Positions 17,824 to 26,711 of a DNA stretch of 64,000 bases are shown piece after piece. The first letter of the stretch is position 1. Each line of letters begins with the position of its first letter. A model generated the notes under the pieces. It worked only from the letters and a program-made list of their open reading frames with translations, did not search any database and was not told the origin of the DNA. Source of the DNA: Bifidobacterium choerinum (lineage in GTDB: Bacteria; Actinomycetota; Actinomycetes; Actinomycetales; Bifidobacteriaceae); NCBI RefSeq assembly GCF_000741135.1, contig NZ_JGYU01000002.1:222022-286021 (forward strand), in the 5' to 3' direction. The translations under genes were made by a program, and so were the position numbers.

Positions 17824-18855
17824 ATGGCGGCACAGAAGACGAAGGTCACGATCTTCGACGTGGCGAAGGCATCGGGGGTGTCGAGCAGCGCCGTGTCCTA
17901 CGCCCTGAACGGAAAGCCGGGCGTCTCCGACACGACGCGCGCGAAGGTGCTGCAGGTCGCCAGGGAGCTCGGCTGGAAGCCGAACGGCGCCGCGCAGTCG
18001 CTCGCGCAGGCGAAGACGAGGCGCATCGGCCTGATCCTCAGCTACGACCCGCAGCTGCTCGCCGTCGAACCGTACATGATGAGCCTGATTTCCGGCCTCG
18101 GCGCCGAACTCGAGGAGAAGGACTACTCGCTGCTCGTGCGGATGTCGATGGACAGCGACGACGAGGACTCAATCATCGAGGACTGGGTCGCGACGAGCAA
18201 CGTCGACGCGATGCTGCTGCTCAATCTGGAGATCGGCGACCCGCGCATCGAACTGATGAAGCAGAACCCGCAGATGCCGGTGCTCGCCGTCGCCGACGCG
18301 TCGCTCACCGCCGGTCTGCCGACGCTCGCGAGCGACGACGCCGCCGCCGTCGGCCTCGCCGTGCGCCACCTGTACGATCTGGGACACCGCAACATCGCGC
18401 GCGTCGCCGGCCCCGAGGAACTCGGACACTCGTACATCCGCGACGCCGCGTTCTCCGAAGTGACGGCCGAACTCGGCGTACGCTACCGCTGCCTGCACAC
18501 CGACTACACGCCGACGGCCGGCGCCGACGCGACGAAGCGGCTGCTCAGCGTCAACCCGGCGCCGACGGCGATCATCTACGACAACGACGTGATGGCGCTC
18601 GCCGCGGAAGGCGTCGCGGCGACGCTCGGCGTCAAGGTGCCGGAAGATCTGTCGATCATGAGCTGGGACGATTCGTTCATGTGCGAGGCGGCGCACCCCG
18701 GCATCACGGCGCTCAACCGCGACATCGTCGAAGCCGGGCGCATCGCCGCGTCGCTGATGCTCAAGCTCATCGACGGCGACGACGTGGACGTCGTCGAGGA
18801 GCCGCCGTACGAGCTGCGTGTGCGTGACTCGACGGGTCCGGCTCCGGAACGCTGA
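17824..18855 (+). CDS. LacI-family transcriptional regulator of the locus
   Basis: 343 residues. The N-terminal helix-turn-helix is IFDVAKASGVSSSAVSYALNG with a hinge region near PNGAAQSLAQAK, followed by a periplasmic-binding-protein-like sensor domain (RIGLILSY, DAMLLLN, SDDAAAVGLAVRHLYDLGHR, PTAIIYDNDVMALAA, DLSIMSWDDS). It probably represses the surrounding genes until a mannan-type sugar binds. Eight sites near TKAASCGCTTNA across 8.3-23.1 kb, including one at its own start, are the likely targets. The ATG at 17824 is preferred because GGGAG lies just upstream. No other LacI gene is in the window. Confidence 0.92.
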   Translation: MAAQKTKVTIFDVAKASGVSSSAVSYALNGKPGVSDTTRAKVLQVARELGWKPNGAAQSLAQAKTRRIGLILSYDPQLLAVEPYMMSLISGLGAELEEKDYSLLVRMSMDSDDEDSIIEDWVATSNVDAMLLLNLEIGDPRIELMKQNPQMPVLAVADASLTAGLPTLASDDAAAVGLAVRHLYDLGHRNIARVAGPEELGHSYIRDAAFSEVTAELGVRYRCLHTDYTPTAGADATKRLLSVNPAPTAIIYDNDVMALAAEGVAATLGVKVPEDLSIMSWDDSFMCEAAHPGITALNRDIVEAGRIAASLMLKLIDGDDVDVVEEPPYELRVRDSTGPAPER

Positions 18856-18891
18856 GATGTGCGGCGCGCAGACGCCGCATGGGAGAAGAAA

Positions 18892-18937
18892 GACGGCAGC
18901 GGCCCCGCCTGATCGCACAGGCGGGGCCGCTGCCGTC
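18892..18937 (+). terminator. Terminator after the LacI gene
   Basis: Perfect 20-bp GC-rich stem (18892-18911 with 18918-18937) with a 6-base loop. Confidence 0.85.
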
Positions 18938-18953
18938 TGTACAGGGTCCATAC

Positions 18954-19165
18954 GCGAACGGAATGGCCGCGATGCGCACCGGTGACGGTCGCGAAGGGAG
19001 CCGTCAGCGAATGCTTCGGGCGCGCAATGCATCGGTGACAATCGCGGGAGGGGTTGTCAGCGAACACTTCGGGTGCAACGTGCGGCGATCGCGTTCATGT
19101 GGAGGGGGGAGTTGCGAACGTCTTGGGTGCAGGATGCGGCGGTCGCGTTCGCCTATCGGGAAGAG
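18954..19165. repeat. Array of four degenerate palindromic units, 53-bp period
   Basis: Units begin with GCGAAY at 18954, 19007, 19060 and 19114 and end about 38-40 bp later with an inverted RTCGC element, separated by about 13 bp. Sequence identity between units is moderate; geometry is constant. Confidence 0.75.
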
Positions 19166-19187
19166 AGCGGCCGCCGAGCGCGGTCCA

Positions 19188-19838
19188 TCAGGCGTCGTGG
19201 TCGGCGGGCGTGTCGCGCGGCTTGAGCTGGAAGGCCCTGCAGGTCCAGGTCATGATCGCCCACATCGAGACACCGGCGCCGAGGACGCACCACAGAATCG
19301 GCACCCAGACGACGGCGCCGGGCACGAACCACATCAGCACGAAGGGCAGCGCGATGAGCGCGACGTTGCCGAGCGCCAGCAGCGGCTTCATCAGCGACAG
19401 TCGTACCGACTGGCGGATCTGCTCCCACCAGGACAGCTTGCTGCGACCGGACAACGGCAGCACGAAGGACAGCATCATCGCGACGATGACGAGCGCGCCG
19501 AGCGTCACGCCGTAGAAGACCGACGCGGAATCGCCGGTCTGCCGGGAGATGTACCACAGGTCGACGGCGCCGATCGCGAACAGGACGATGAACAGCAGCG
19601 AGAACAGCATGTTCACACCGAAACGGCGCTTGATCGCGCGCCAGAACGTGCGGAAGACGCCCTCGTCGGTGTCCTCGACGATCTCGCGCGCGACCTCGCA
19701 CGCGGCGGAGGTGGCCGGACCGATCGTCACGATCGGGATCGAACAGACGAACCATGCGACGGACAGCATCGCGAGGTCGCCGATGCGTCCCATGACGACG
19801 TTGAACGGATTGTCCTGACGGAACAGGCTGGAACTCAT
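19188..19838 (-). CDS. DUF624 (YesL-like) membrane protein
   Basis: 216 residues with about five membrane segments and the conserved N-terminal DUF624 block NPFNVVMGRIGDLAMLSVAWFV. Proteins of this family are small inner-membrane proteins routinely linked to CUT1 sugar importers and glycoside hydrolases; no biochemical role is firmly known. The ATG at 19838 has AGGAGA just upstream, so the longer frame to 19895 is not used. It lies downstream of the membrane-anchored binding-protein-like gene on the same strand. Confidence 0.85.
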   Translation of the reverse strand: MSSSLFRQDNPFNVVMGRIGDLAMLSVAWFVCSIPIVTIGPATSAACEVAREIVEDTDEGVFRTFWRAIKRRFGVNMLFSLLFIVLFAIGAVDLWYISRQTGDSASVFYGVTLGALVIVAMMLSFVLPLSGRSKLSWWEQIRQSVRLSLMKPLLALGNVALIALPFVLMWFVPGAVVWVPILWCVLGAGVSMWAIMTWTCRAFQLKPRDTPADHDA

Positions 19839-19922
19839 GGCGGTGTCTCCTCTTGTTGTCGTTGCCTCGTTGGAATGCGGATTGTGCGGTGTCACGGATT
19901 GTGCGGCGCGCCGCCGTCGGAA

Positions 19923-20663
19923 TCAACGGTACAGGTACTCGATGAAGCGCTGCGCGTTGTCGGTCTGTTTCGTGTTCGCGACGACGCCGATGAGCGCGGC
20001 GTCGTCGGTCGCGAAGTCGTGCAAGCGTTTCGCGTCGTCGAGTCTGAGGCCGTACGGCTCCGCCTTGCCTTTGCCGGTGCCGGAATCGTAGACATCGTCG
20101 CTGAGCGCGGAGTCGTCGAATCCGTGGAAGTCCTCGACGTAGGCGTGCAGGTCGCCGTATTCGTCGGCGGGCAGCGTCGATTTGAGATTCGTGAAGTAGC
20201 CGTAGCCGGCGAGTTCGCGGAAGACCTGCGGCGGCGCGATGACGACGTCGATCTGCTCGCTCGAGATCATCGTCTGCAGTTTGGAAAGGCCGTCCTTCTT
20301 CGTATCGAAGTAGTCGTCGATGACGACGTCCTTCCCGAGCGTCTTCGTGTACTGCTCTTGCAGTTTCGTCGATTCGCCGAGCGGCAGCGTGCTGTCGACG
20401 ACGGCCGCATACAGCGCCGGGCGCTCGCGCGGCGAGACGAAACGGACGATGACGAAGGTGCACAGCGCGATGACGATGACGGCGGCGATGCAGGGGATCA
20501 GGAAATGCTCGCGGAAATAGGTGGCCTTCTGGCGCATCGGCAGTTTCGCGAACACATACAGCTTCGATCTGCCGGCGTACTGCGGCGCCTGCGTGAGCGA
20601 ATCCACGGCCGCGCGCTGGGATTCGGTGAGACGGTCGTCCGGCGAATGCTTGTCCGCTGCCAT
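19923..20663 (-). CDS. Membrane-anchored binding-protein-like protein
   Basis: 246 residues. A hydrophilic N-terminus of about 50 residues is followed by one membrane helix (FLIPCIAAVIVIALCTFVIVRF), and the rest should be outside the cell. The outer part (ALYAAVVDSTLPLGESTKLQEQ, DVVIAPPQVFRELAGYGYF) resembles the halves of type-2 solute-binding folds and ends abruptly with NAQRFIEYLYR. The ATG at 20663 is chosen because GAGGAAGG lies just before it. Function is unknown; its place before the YesL gene in a sugar locus suggests a role in sensing or helping import. Confidence 0.7.
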   Translation of the reverse strand: MAADKHSPDDRLTESQRAAVDSLTQAPQYAGRSKLYVFAKLPMRQKATYFREHFLIPCIAAVIVIALCTFVIVRFVSPRERPALYAAVVDSTLPLGESTKLQEQYTKTLGKDVVIDDYFDTKKDGLSKLQTMISSEQIDVVIAPPQVFRELAGYGYFTNLKSTLPADEYGDLHAYVEDFHGFDDSALSDDVYDSGTGKGKAEPYGLRLDDAKRLHDFATDDAALIGVVANTKQTDNAQRFIEYLYR

Positions 20664-20810
20664 GGCATCCTTCCTCTCGTCGTACGTTCCGGCGGCGTCG
20701 CCGGCGGCTGCGGCACTGCGATGACAAGCGCGGCGGCCGTCTCTGCGGCGGCGCCCGGGCGGCACGTCGGCGTGTCGAAGTGAACCTCAGCCATGTTCTG
20801 TTTGCGTTAC

Positions 20811-20822
20811 TTAACCGCTTAA
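20811..20822. promoter_or_regulatory. LacI-type operator in the divergent GH36 control region
   Basis: TTAACCGCTTAA, within the gap between the binding-protein-like gene (leftward) and GH36 (rightward), so one site may govern both directions. Confidence 0.65.
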
Positions 20823-20933
20823 TTTATACTGATTGAACGAAAAAGTCAACCCCTTGTCATGCGCCGACGGCGGAGCTTACGGGGGAACTGAATACGCGGT
20901 GGCGACGGCCGCGGATGCGCGAAGGAGACAACG

Positions 20934-23126
20934 ATGTTCGACAACGGAAACCATGTGGTGCTGCGACGCGACGACGTGTGCGTCGTGCTCAAGACGCCGG
21001 ACGGCGAGATGCCGCAGGTCGAGTACTGGGGACGTGATTTCGGCATGCCGACCGCCGAGGACATGCTGGCGATGCTCGACGTGATGACGCTCAAGGTGAC
21101 GCCGCCGGACGAGAAGCCGGACGCGGCGCTGCGCCCGTCGCTGCTGCCGCAGGGCGCCGAGGCCTTCTCGGGACGTCCGGGACTCGAGGCGTACCGCGGC
21201 GAGGCGCCGGTGTTCGTACGCTGGACGTCGGTGACGACGGCGGTCGGCGCGCACGACGGCGCGCAGGAAGGCGCATCCGACGTCCTCGACGTGCACGCCG
21301 AGGACGCCGTCAACGCCGTCGCGCTCGACATGCGTCTCGAACTGGCCGAAGGCGGCCTGCTGCTCGCGAAGGCCACCGTGAAGAACATCAGCGACGACGC
21401 CGAGCCGCTCGCCGTCAACTGGCTCGACCTGACGATGCCGATCCCGCGCCGCGCCGACCATCTGACGCAGTTCACCGGACGCTGGCCGCTCGAGAAGCAG
21501 CCGGCGACGACGGCGCTGCCGGTCGGTTCGGTGACGCGCAACTGCCGCCACGGCAAGACGAGCCACGAAAGCCCGTGGATGTTCATCGCCTCCGACGGCG
21601 AGCCGAAGTTCGCCGCCGGCGAGGTGTGGACGTGCCATCTCGCCTGGAGCGGCAACCAGACCTACCGGATTGACAGCCTGCCGCAGCACGAGGCGCTGCT
21701 CGGCGCCGGCGAACTGCTCGGCCCTGGAGAGATGCGCCTCGCCGCCGGCGCGACCTATACGACGCCGCTCGTGTGCTTCTCCTACTCCGATCAGGGCCTC
21801 GACGGCGCCGCAAGCCGCTTCCACCGCTGGCTGCGCGCGCTGCCGCAGCATGTGCGCACCGACCGTCCGGTGACGCTCAACACCTGGGAGGCCGTCTACT
21901 TCGACCATGACGAGGCGACATTGATCCGGCTCGCCGACCTCGCCGCGAGGGTGGGCGTCGAACGCTTCGTGCTCGACGACGGCTGGTTCCATCTGCGCCG
22001 CGACGACACGAAGGGCCTCGGCGACTGGATCGTCGACCCGGCGGTATGGCCGAACGGTCTCGACGCGCTCGCGAAGCATGTGCACGACCTCGGGATGCAG
22101 TTCGGCCTGTGGTTCGAGCCGGAGATGATCAACCTCGACTCCGACTGCGCGCGCGAGCACCCCGATTGGATCCTTGCGGCGCCCGAGGCGGTGCCGTGCC
22201 GCGCCGACGTCTCGTACCGCACGCAGTACGTGCTCGATCTGGCCAATCCGGACGCCTACCGACATGTGCACGACCAGATGGCCGACCTCATCCGCAAGCT
22301 CGGCATCGACTACATCAAGTGGGACCACAACCGCGACGTGGCCGAGCCGGTGCACGCCGGCCACTACGGGCTGCACGCGCAGACCGAGGCCTGCTACCGC
22401 CTGTTCGACGAACTCAAGCATGAGTTCCCCGGCCTGGAGATCGAAAGCTGCGCGTCGGGCGGCGGCCGCACCGACGCGGGCATGCTGCAGCACGCCGACC
22501 GCATCTGGGCCTCCGATTCGAACGATCCGCGCGACCGCGTGGACATCCAGCGCTACACCGAACTCATCGTGCCTCCGGAGATGATCGGCGCGCACATCGG
22601 ACCGAGCCCGGCGCACTCCACATGGCGTGCGACCGACCTGTCCTACCGCGCGGCGATGTCGCTCGAAGGCTGCTCCGGATTCGAATGGAACATCCTCGAA
22701 TGCACGCCCGAGGAGCTCAAGCAGATCACCGGATTCGTCGCGCTCGTCAAGGAACTGCGCGGCATCCTGCACTCCGGATCGGTGCACCACGCCGACTTCC
22801 ATGACCCGGCGCTGCGTGCGCGCGGCGTCGTCAGCGACGACGCGACGCGTGCGATCTGGGTCGTCGCGACCGTCACGAATCTGCGCGACGTCGTCACCGA
22901 GCGGCTGCGTCTGCACGAGGTGCGCGACGACCGCGTCTACTGCGTGCGCATGCGTCAGGAGATCGGCGAATCGCGTTGGGGATGGAACACACCCGAATGG
23001 ATGCGCGACGCGCGCACCGAGGACGGCTTCGTCGTCGGCGGCGCGCTGCTGAGGAACGTCGGTCTGCAGATCCCTCCGCTGTGGCCGATGCAGGCGATTG
23101 TGCTCGACATTCGGGAAGTGCGGTGA
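20934..23126 (+). CDS. GH36 family alpha-galactosidase
   Basis: 730-residue cytosolic enzyme. An N-terminal beta-sandwich leads into a barrel with FVLDDGWFHLRRDD, LWFEPEMINLDSD, the nucleophile Asp in IKWDHNR (about residue 464), the ESCASGGGRTD segment and the acid/base region SDSNDPRDR. This is the standard group of long GH36 alpha-galactosidases. It would remove alpha-1,6-galactose from galactomannan or raffinose-type oligosaccharides. The ATG follows AAGGAG. It heads a likely two-gene unit with the AGE-family gene, although a hairpin and operator lie between them. Confidence 0.94.
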   Translation: MFDNGNHVVLRRDDVCVVLKTPDGEMPQVEYWGRDFGMPTAEDMLAMLDVMTLKVTPPDEKPDAALRPSLLPQGAEAFSGRPGLEAYRGEAPVFVRWTSVTTAVGAHDGAQEGASDVLDVHAEDAVNAVALDMRLELAEGGLLLAKATVKNISDDAEPLAVNWLDLTMPIPRRADHLTQFTGRWPLEKQPATTALPVGSVTRNCRHGKTSHESPWMFIASDGEPKFAAGEVWTCHLAWSGNQTYRIDSLPQHEALLGAGELLGPGEMRLAAGATYTTPLVCFSYSDQGLDGAASRFHRWLRALPQHVRTDRPVTLNTWEAVYFDHDEATLIRLADLAARVGVERFVLDDGWFHLRRDDTKGLGDWIVDPAVWPNGLDALAKHVHDLGMQFGLWFEPEMINLDSDCAREHPDWILAAPEAVPCRADVSYRTQYVLDLANPDAYRHVHDQMADLIRKLGIDYIKWDHNRDVAEPVHAGHYGLHAQTEACYRLFDELKHEFPGLEIESCASGGGRTDAGMLQHADRIWASDSNDPRDRVDIQRYTELIVPPEMIGAHIGPSPAHSTWRATDLSYRAAMSLEGCSGFEWNILECTPEELKQITGFVALVKELRGILHSGSVHHADFHDPALRARGVVSDDATRAIWVVATVTNLRDVVTERLRLHEVRDDRVYCVRMRQEIGESRWGWNTPEWMRDARTEDGFVVGGALLRNVGLQIPPLWPMQAIVLDIREVR

Positions 23127-23136
23127 AACTTGCCAC

Positions 23137-23184
23137 TTAAGCGCTTCAGTGATACGCTCGGTATCGAACGCATCACTGAAGCGC
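23137..23184 (+). promoter_or_regulatory. LacI-type operator joined to a hairpin before the AGE gene
   Basis: The operator TTAAGCGCTTCA (23137-23148) forms the left arm of a 13-bp inverted repeat (23141-23153 with 23172-23184, 18-base loop). It could act as an operator, and its transcript could fold as an attenuator between GH36 and the isomerase gene. Confidence 0.6.
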
Positions 23185-23246
23185 GCATGGCCGCCACGGT
23201 CAGGCAACGTCAACGAAGACAACGGATGACAATCGGAAGGAAGACG

Positions 23247-24512
23247 ATGACCACCACCAATGCGAAGTATCAGATCGGGACGCCGGAGAACAAGAAGTTC
23301 CTCGACATCTCCCGCGACAACCTCATCGCGTTCGGACGCCACTTCCCGGCCGTCGACGGCAGCTCGTACTGGCTCGGCGACGACGGCACGCCGTGGAAGG
23401 ACCGCAACCGCGCGACCTGGATCACATGCCGCATGACGCACGTCTACTCGCTCGCGACGCTGCTCGGCGTCGACGGTGCCGCCGAACTCGTCGACGACGG
23501 CATCCGCGGCCTGCGCGGTGTGCTGCACGACGAGGAGAACGACGGCTGGTACGCCGAGATCACGCCGGGCATCTGCCATATGCCGACGAAGCAGGCCTAC
23601 GCGCACGCCTTCGTGCTGCTGGCGGCGTCGTCGGCGCTGCTCGTCGGCCGTCCCGGCGCGAAGGAACTGCTCGAGCAGGCCGAGCACGTCTATCTGACGA
23701 AGTTCTGGGACGACGAGATCGGACTGAGCGTCGACACATGGAACACCGAGTTCACCGAACTCGACAGCTACCGCGGTCTCAACGCGAACATGCATTCGGT
23801 CGAGGCATGCCTCGCCGTCGCCGACGTCACCGGCGACGAAAGCTGGCGTGAGCGTGCCGGCCGCATCATCGGCCACGTGCTCGTCTGGGCCGAGGAGAAC
23901 GACTGGCGCATCCCGGAGCACTTCGACTCCGACTGGAAGCCGCAGCTCGAGTTCAACGCGGATAAGCCGGACGACCAGTTCAAGCCCTACGGCGCGACGC
24001 CGGGCCACGGCATCGAATGGGCGCGCCTGATCGCGCAGTACGCGCTGTCCGTCTACGGCAAGGACGGCGTGCTGGACGGCGAGGGACGCAAGTATCTCGA
24101 CGCGGCCGAGCATCTGTTCAACCGCGCCGTCGAGGACGCCTGGGGCGCCGACGGCGCGCCGGGCATCGTCTACACGACCGACTGGGAAGGCAAGCCGGTC
24201 GTGCATGACCGCATGCACTGGACGCTCGCCGAAGGCGTGAACACGGCCGCGACGCTCTACCACGTCACCGGCAAGCAGGAATACGCCGACTGGTACGCGA
24301 CGTTCCTCGAGTACATCGACACCTATCTGATGGACCACAAGCACGGCTCGTGGTTCCATCAGCTCAACCGCAGGAACGAGGTCATCGACACGGTCTGGCC
24401 GGGCAAGTCCGACCTGTACCATGCGACGCAGGCGATGATGATTCCGCTGCGCGACCCGGCGCTCTCGATCGCCCCGGCGACGAAGAAGGGCGTCGAGGCG
24501 GGGCTCGACTGA
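23247..24512 (+). CDS. AGE-family sugar isomerase/epimerase (mannose isomerase or YihS-like)
   Basis: 421 residues with the (alpha/alpha)6 barrel motifs of the N-acylglucosamine 2-epimerase superfamily: NRATWITCRMTHVYSLA, LNANMHSVEACLAVAD, TPGHGIEWARLIAQYAL and HWTLAEGVNTAATLYHVTG. The order is closest to mannose isomerase/YihS-type aldose-ketose isomerases, which would turn mannose freed by the GH2 enzyme into fructose for the bifid shunt. A mannobiose 2-epimerase role is the main alternative, but the phosphorylase it normally feeds (GH130) is not seen here. The ATG at 23247 has GGAAGGAAG upstream. Confidence 0.85.
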   Translation: MTTTNAKYQIGTPENKKFLDISRDNLIAFGRHFPAVDGSSYWLGDDGTPWKDRNRATWITCRMTHVYSLATLLGVDGAAELVDDGIRGLRGVLHDEENDGWYAEITPGICHMPTKQAYAHAFVLLAASSALLVGRPGAKELLEQAEHVYLTKFWDDEIGLSVDTWNTEFTELDSYRGLNANMHSVEACLAVADVTGDESWRERAGRIIGHVLVWAEENDWRIPEHFDSDWKPQLEFNADKPDDQFKPYGATPGHGIEWARLIAQYALSVYGKDGVLDGEGRKYLDAAEHLFNRAVEDAWGADGAPGIVYTTDWEGKPVVHDRMHWTLAEGVNTAATLYHVTGKQEYADWYATFLEYIDTYLMDHKHGSWFHQLNRRNEVIDTVWPGKSDLYHATQAMMIPLRDPALSIAPATKKGVEAGLD

Positions 24513-24545
24513 AGGTCTGACGGGGGACGGTCCTGAATATGCGTT

Positions 24546-24572
24546 CGGCCGCCGTGGCAGCCACGGCGGCCG
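24546..24572 (+). terminator. Terminator-like hairpin ending the mannan locus
   Basis: 13-bp perfect stem around a single A, 34 bp after the isomerase stop. Confidence 0.7.
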
Positions 24573-24811
24573 GGTCTGCAGAGTCTCGTAGGCTACCGCG
24601 CCTTGACGTAGCTGCGCTCGTCTTTCGGCTCGGACTGGATGTGTGTGGTGTGTGCTCCGCGCGCCTCGTGTCCATGCCGATTGTGTCCTTGCACGGCGCA
24701 CCGTAACAACGCGTCCGTAGAATGGAATCAGCCGTCCACGCATTGCGCGTGGCGCGGCCTTCTTCCATGCCGTGGACGCCCGTCCCCGGCATCGCGATAC
24801 AAAGGACGATC

Positions 24812-26284
24812 ATGGCCTCCACATCCGAAGTGAGTGAGCAGCCGCAACAGCTGCGCAAATCATTGAAGAACAGGCACATCCAGCTCATCGCGCTCGGCGG
24901 CGCGATCGGCACCGGCCTGTTCTACGGCTCGAGCGAATCAATTGCGCTCGCCGGCCCATCCATTCTGCTCGCCTACATCATCGGCGGCGCCGCGATCTTC
25001 ATGATCGTGCGCGCGTTGAGCGAGATGAGCGTCGAGGATCCGAAGGCGGGCGCGTTCAGCTACTACGCGTCGCGCTACTGGTCGAAGCGCGCGGGGTTCG
25101 TCTCCGGATGGAACTACTGGTTCAACTATGTGCTCGTCTCGATGGTCGAGCTCGCCGTCGTCGGCTCCTTCGTCAACTACTGGTTCCCGAACATTCCGCA
25201 GTGGGCGTCGGCTGCGTTCTTCCTTGTGCTCATCACGATCCTCAATCTCTTCGGCGTCAGCGAATTCGGCGAGTTCGAGTTCTGGTTCGCGTTGATCAAA
25301 ATCATCGCCGTCATCGCGATGATCGCCGGCGGTCTCGCCGTCATCGTCATGAATCTGCCGACCGACTCCGGTGTGCGCGCATCGTTCGCGAACTGGTTCA
25401 CGGTCGGCGGTGGATTCTTCCCGAACGGCGTGATGTCGCACACCGCCGACGGCCACTGGACGGGTCTGCTGATGGCGCTCGTCGTCGTCATGTTCAGCTT
25501 CGGCGGCACCGAGCTCATCGGTGTCACGGCGGGTGAGGTCGAAGATCCGCGCAAGACGATCCCGAAGGCGACGAACGGCATCATCTGGCGCATCCTCGTC
25601 TTCTATGTGGCTGCGCTCGGCGTCATCATGGCGGTCGTGCCGTGGAATCGCATTGATGGCAGCATGAGCCCCTTCGTGCAGATCTTCGACTCGGTCGGCG
25701 TGCCGGTGGCCGCCGGCATCCTCAACTTCGTGTGCCTGACGGCCGTCATGAGCGTCTACAATTCCGCGCTGTACTCGAACTCGCGCATGCTGTATTCGCT
25801 CGCACGCCAAGGCAACGCGCCGGCATATCTCGGTCGCGTGAACAAGCGCGGCGTGCCGGTGGCGGCCGTGCTCACGAGCGCCGCCGTCACCATCGTCGCC
25901 GTCGTCGTCGTGTTCCTATGGCCGCAGTTCGCGTTCAATTATCTGATGTCGATCGCGACGATCGCCGCGATCATCAACTGGACGATGATCATGATCACCG
26001 AGATGCTGTTCCGCCGCCACGTGGCCGCCGGCGACGGTCCGGGCCGGCTGCATGGATTGCATGGTGAGGAGGCGCTCGGCAAGATCCAGTTCAAGCTGCC
26101 GGGATGGCGGTGGACGCCGTATCTGATTATCGCGTTCCTGGCGATGGTGGCGGTGCTGATGTGCTTCTCGCCGAGCTACCGCATCGCGTTGGTCGCCGGT
26201 GTGATCTGGCTCGCCGTGCTGTTCGCCGCCTACGCGCTCACGTCGAAGGCCGGTGAGCGGCATCGGGAGACGAAGGGGCGCTGA
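24812..26284 (+). CDS. Amino acid permease (APC superfamily, AAT type)
   Basis: 490-residue protein with 12 predicted membrane segments. The first helix carries HIQLIALGGAIGTGLFYGS, the substrate-binding GxG motif region of AAT transporters (GabP, LysP, CycA, AroP). Also present are FSFGGTELIGVTAGEVEDPRKTIPKA and SALYSNSRMLYSLARQGNAP, typical of this family. It takes up an amino acid with protons across the inner membrane; the exact substrate cannot be assigned. AAAGGA precedes the ATG at 24812. The gene stands alone, with hairpins on both sides. Confidence 0.9.
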   Translation: MASTSEVSEQPQQLRKSLKNRHIQLIALGGAIGTGLFYGSSESIALAGPSILLAYIIGGAAIFMIVRALSEMSVEDPKAGAFSYYASRYWSKRAGFVSGWNYWFNYVLVSMVELAVVGSFVNYWFPNIPQWASAAFFLVLITILNLFGVSEFGEFEFWFALIKIIAVIAMIAGGLAVIVMNLPTDSGVRASFANWFTVGGGFFPNGVMSHTADGHWTGLLMALVVVMFSFGGTELIGVTAGEVEDPRKTIPKATNGIIWRILVFYVAALGVIMAVVPWNRIDGSMSPFVQIFDSVGVPVAAGILNFVCLTAVMSVYNSALYSNSRMLYSLARQGNAPAYLGRVNKRGVPVAAVLTSAAVTIVAVVVVFLWPQFAFNYLMSIATIAAIINWTMIMITEMLFRRHVAAGDGPGRLHGLHGEEALGKIQFKLPGWRWTPYLIIAFLAMVAVLMCFSPSYRIALVAGVIWLAVLFAAYALTSKAGERHRETKGR

Positions 26285-26294
26285 GCGTGTCTGT

Positions 26295-26341
26295 CATCTG
26301 CCCATCCGCGCGGCGGCCACCATCGCACGGATGGGCAGATG
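26295..26341 (+). terminator. Hairpin after the permease gene
   Basis: 14-bp perfect stem (26295-26308 with 26328-26341) and 19-base loop, starting 11 bp after the stop. No T-tract. Confidence 0.55.
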
Positions 26342-26393
26342 GCGGCGTGTAATCGGGAAGGCTGGTCGATTGAAGCTTAAGGCGACCGCTATT

Positions 26394-26431
26394 GCATAAC
26401 TCGCGTTTTCGGCGATGTCGTCGAGTGATGC
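26394..26431. repeat. Dispersed hairpin repeat, copy 1
   Basis: GCATAACTCG at 26394-26403 faces CGAGTGATGC at 26422-26431 (one mismatch). Member of a family with core GCATAwCTCG found five times in the window. Confidence 0.65.
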
Positions 26432-26572
26432 GTCGCGTGCGGCGGCAGGATGGTTAGTGTGTTCGGGGAAACGCACAAATGCGCACATGGTGGTTGACCA
26501 TACGCACATATCCGTTTGAAATCAATCGGAATCGCTCGGTTGGATCGCCCATGACGAGGAGAACATCGGGGC

Positions 26573-26624
26573 GTCCGCCGCATATCTCGTGATAGTCGAG
26601 GAAATATCGAGATATGCGGCGGAC
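26573..26624. repeat. Dispersed hairpin repeat, copy 2
   Basis: Perfect 17-bp inverted repeat (26573-26589 with 26608-26624) enclosing GCATATCTCG and its complement, with an 18-base loop that includes GAGGAAATAT. The rest of the 26342-26711 gap shows no gene. Confidence 0.75.
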
Positions 26625-26711
26625 GTTCCGGTGATATGCGCGCAAGTCGGGTGGTTGGCGATGCGTATGGCGATTCACGCACCATGCCGGAGCTGGCCGC
26701 GTGCGGCGTAG

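Noticed and set aside
20877..24743. 1288-codon open frame on the minus strand
   Set aside because: It is the antisense shadow of GH36 and the AGE gene in GC-rich DNA; composition is Arg/Val/Asp-rich with no family motif and no ribosome site.
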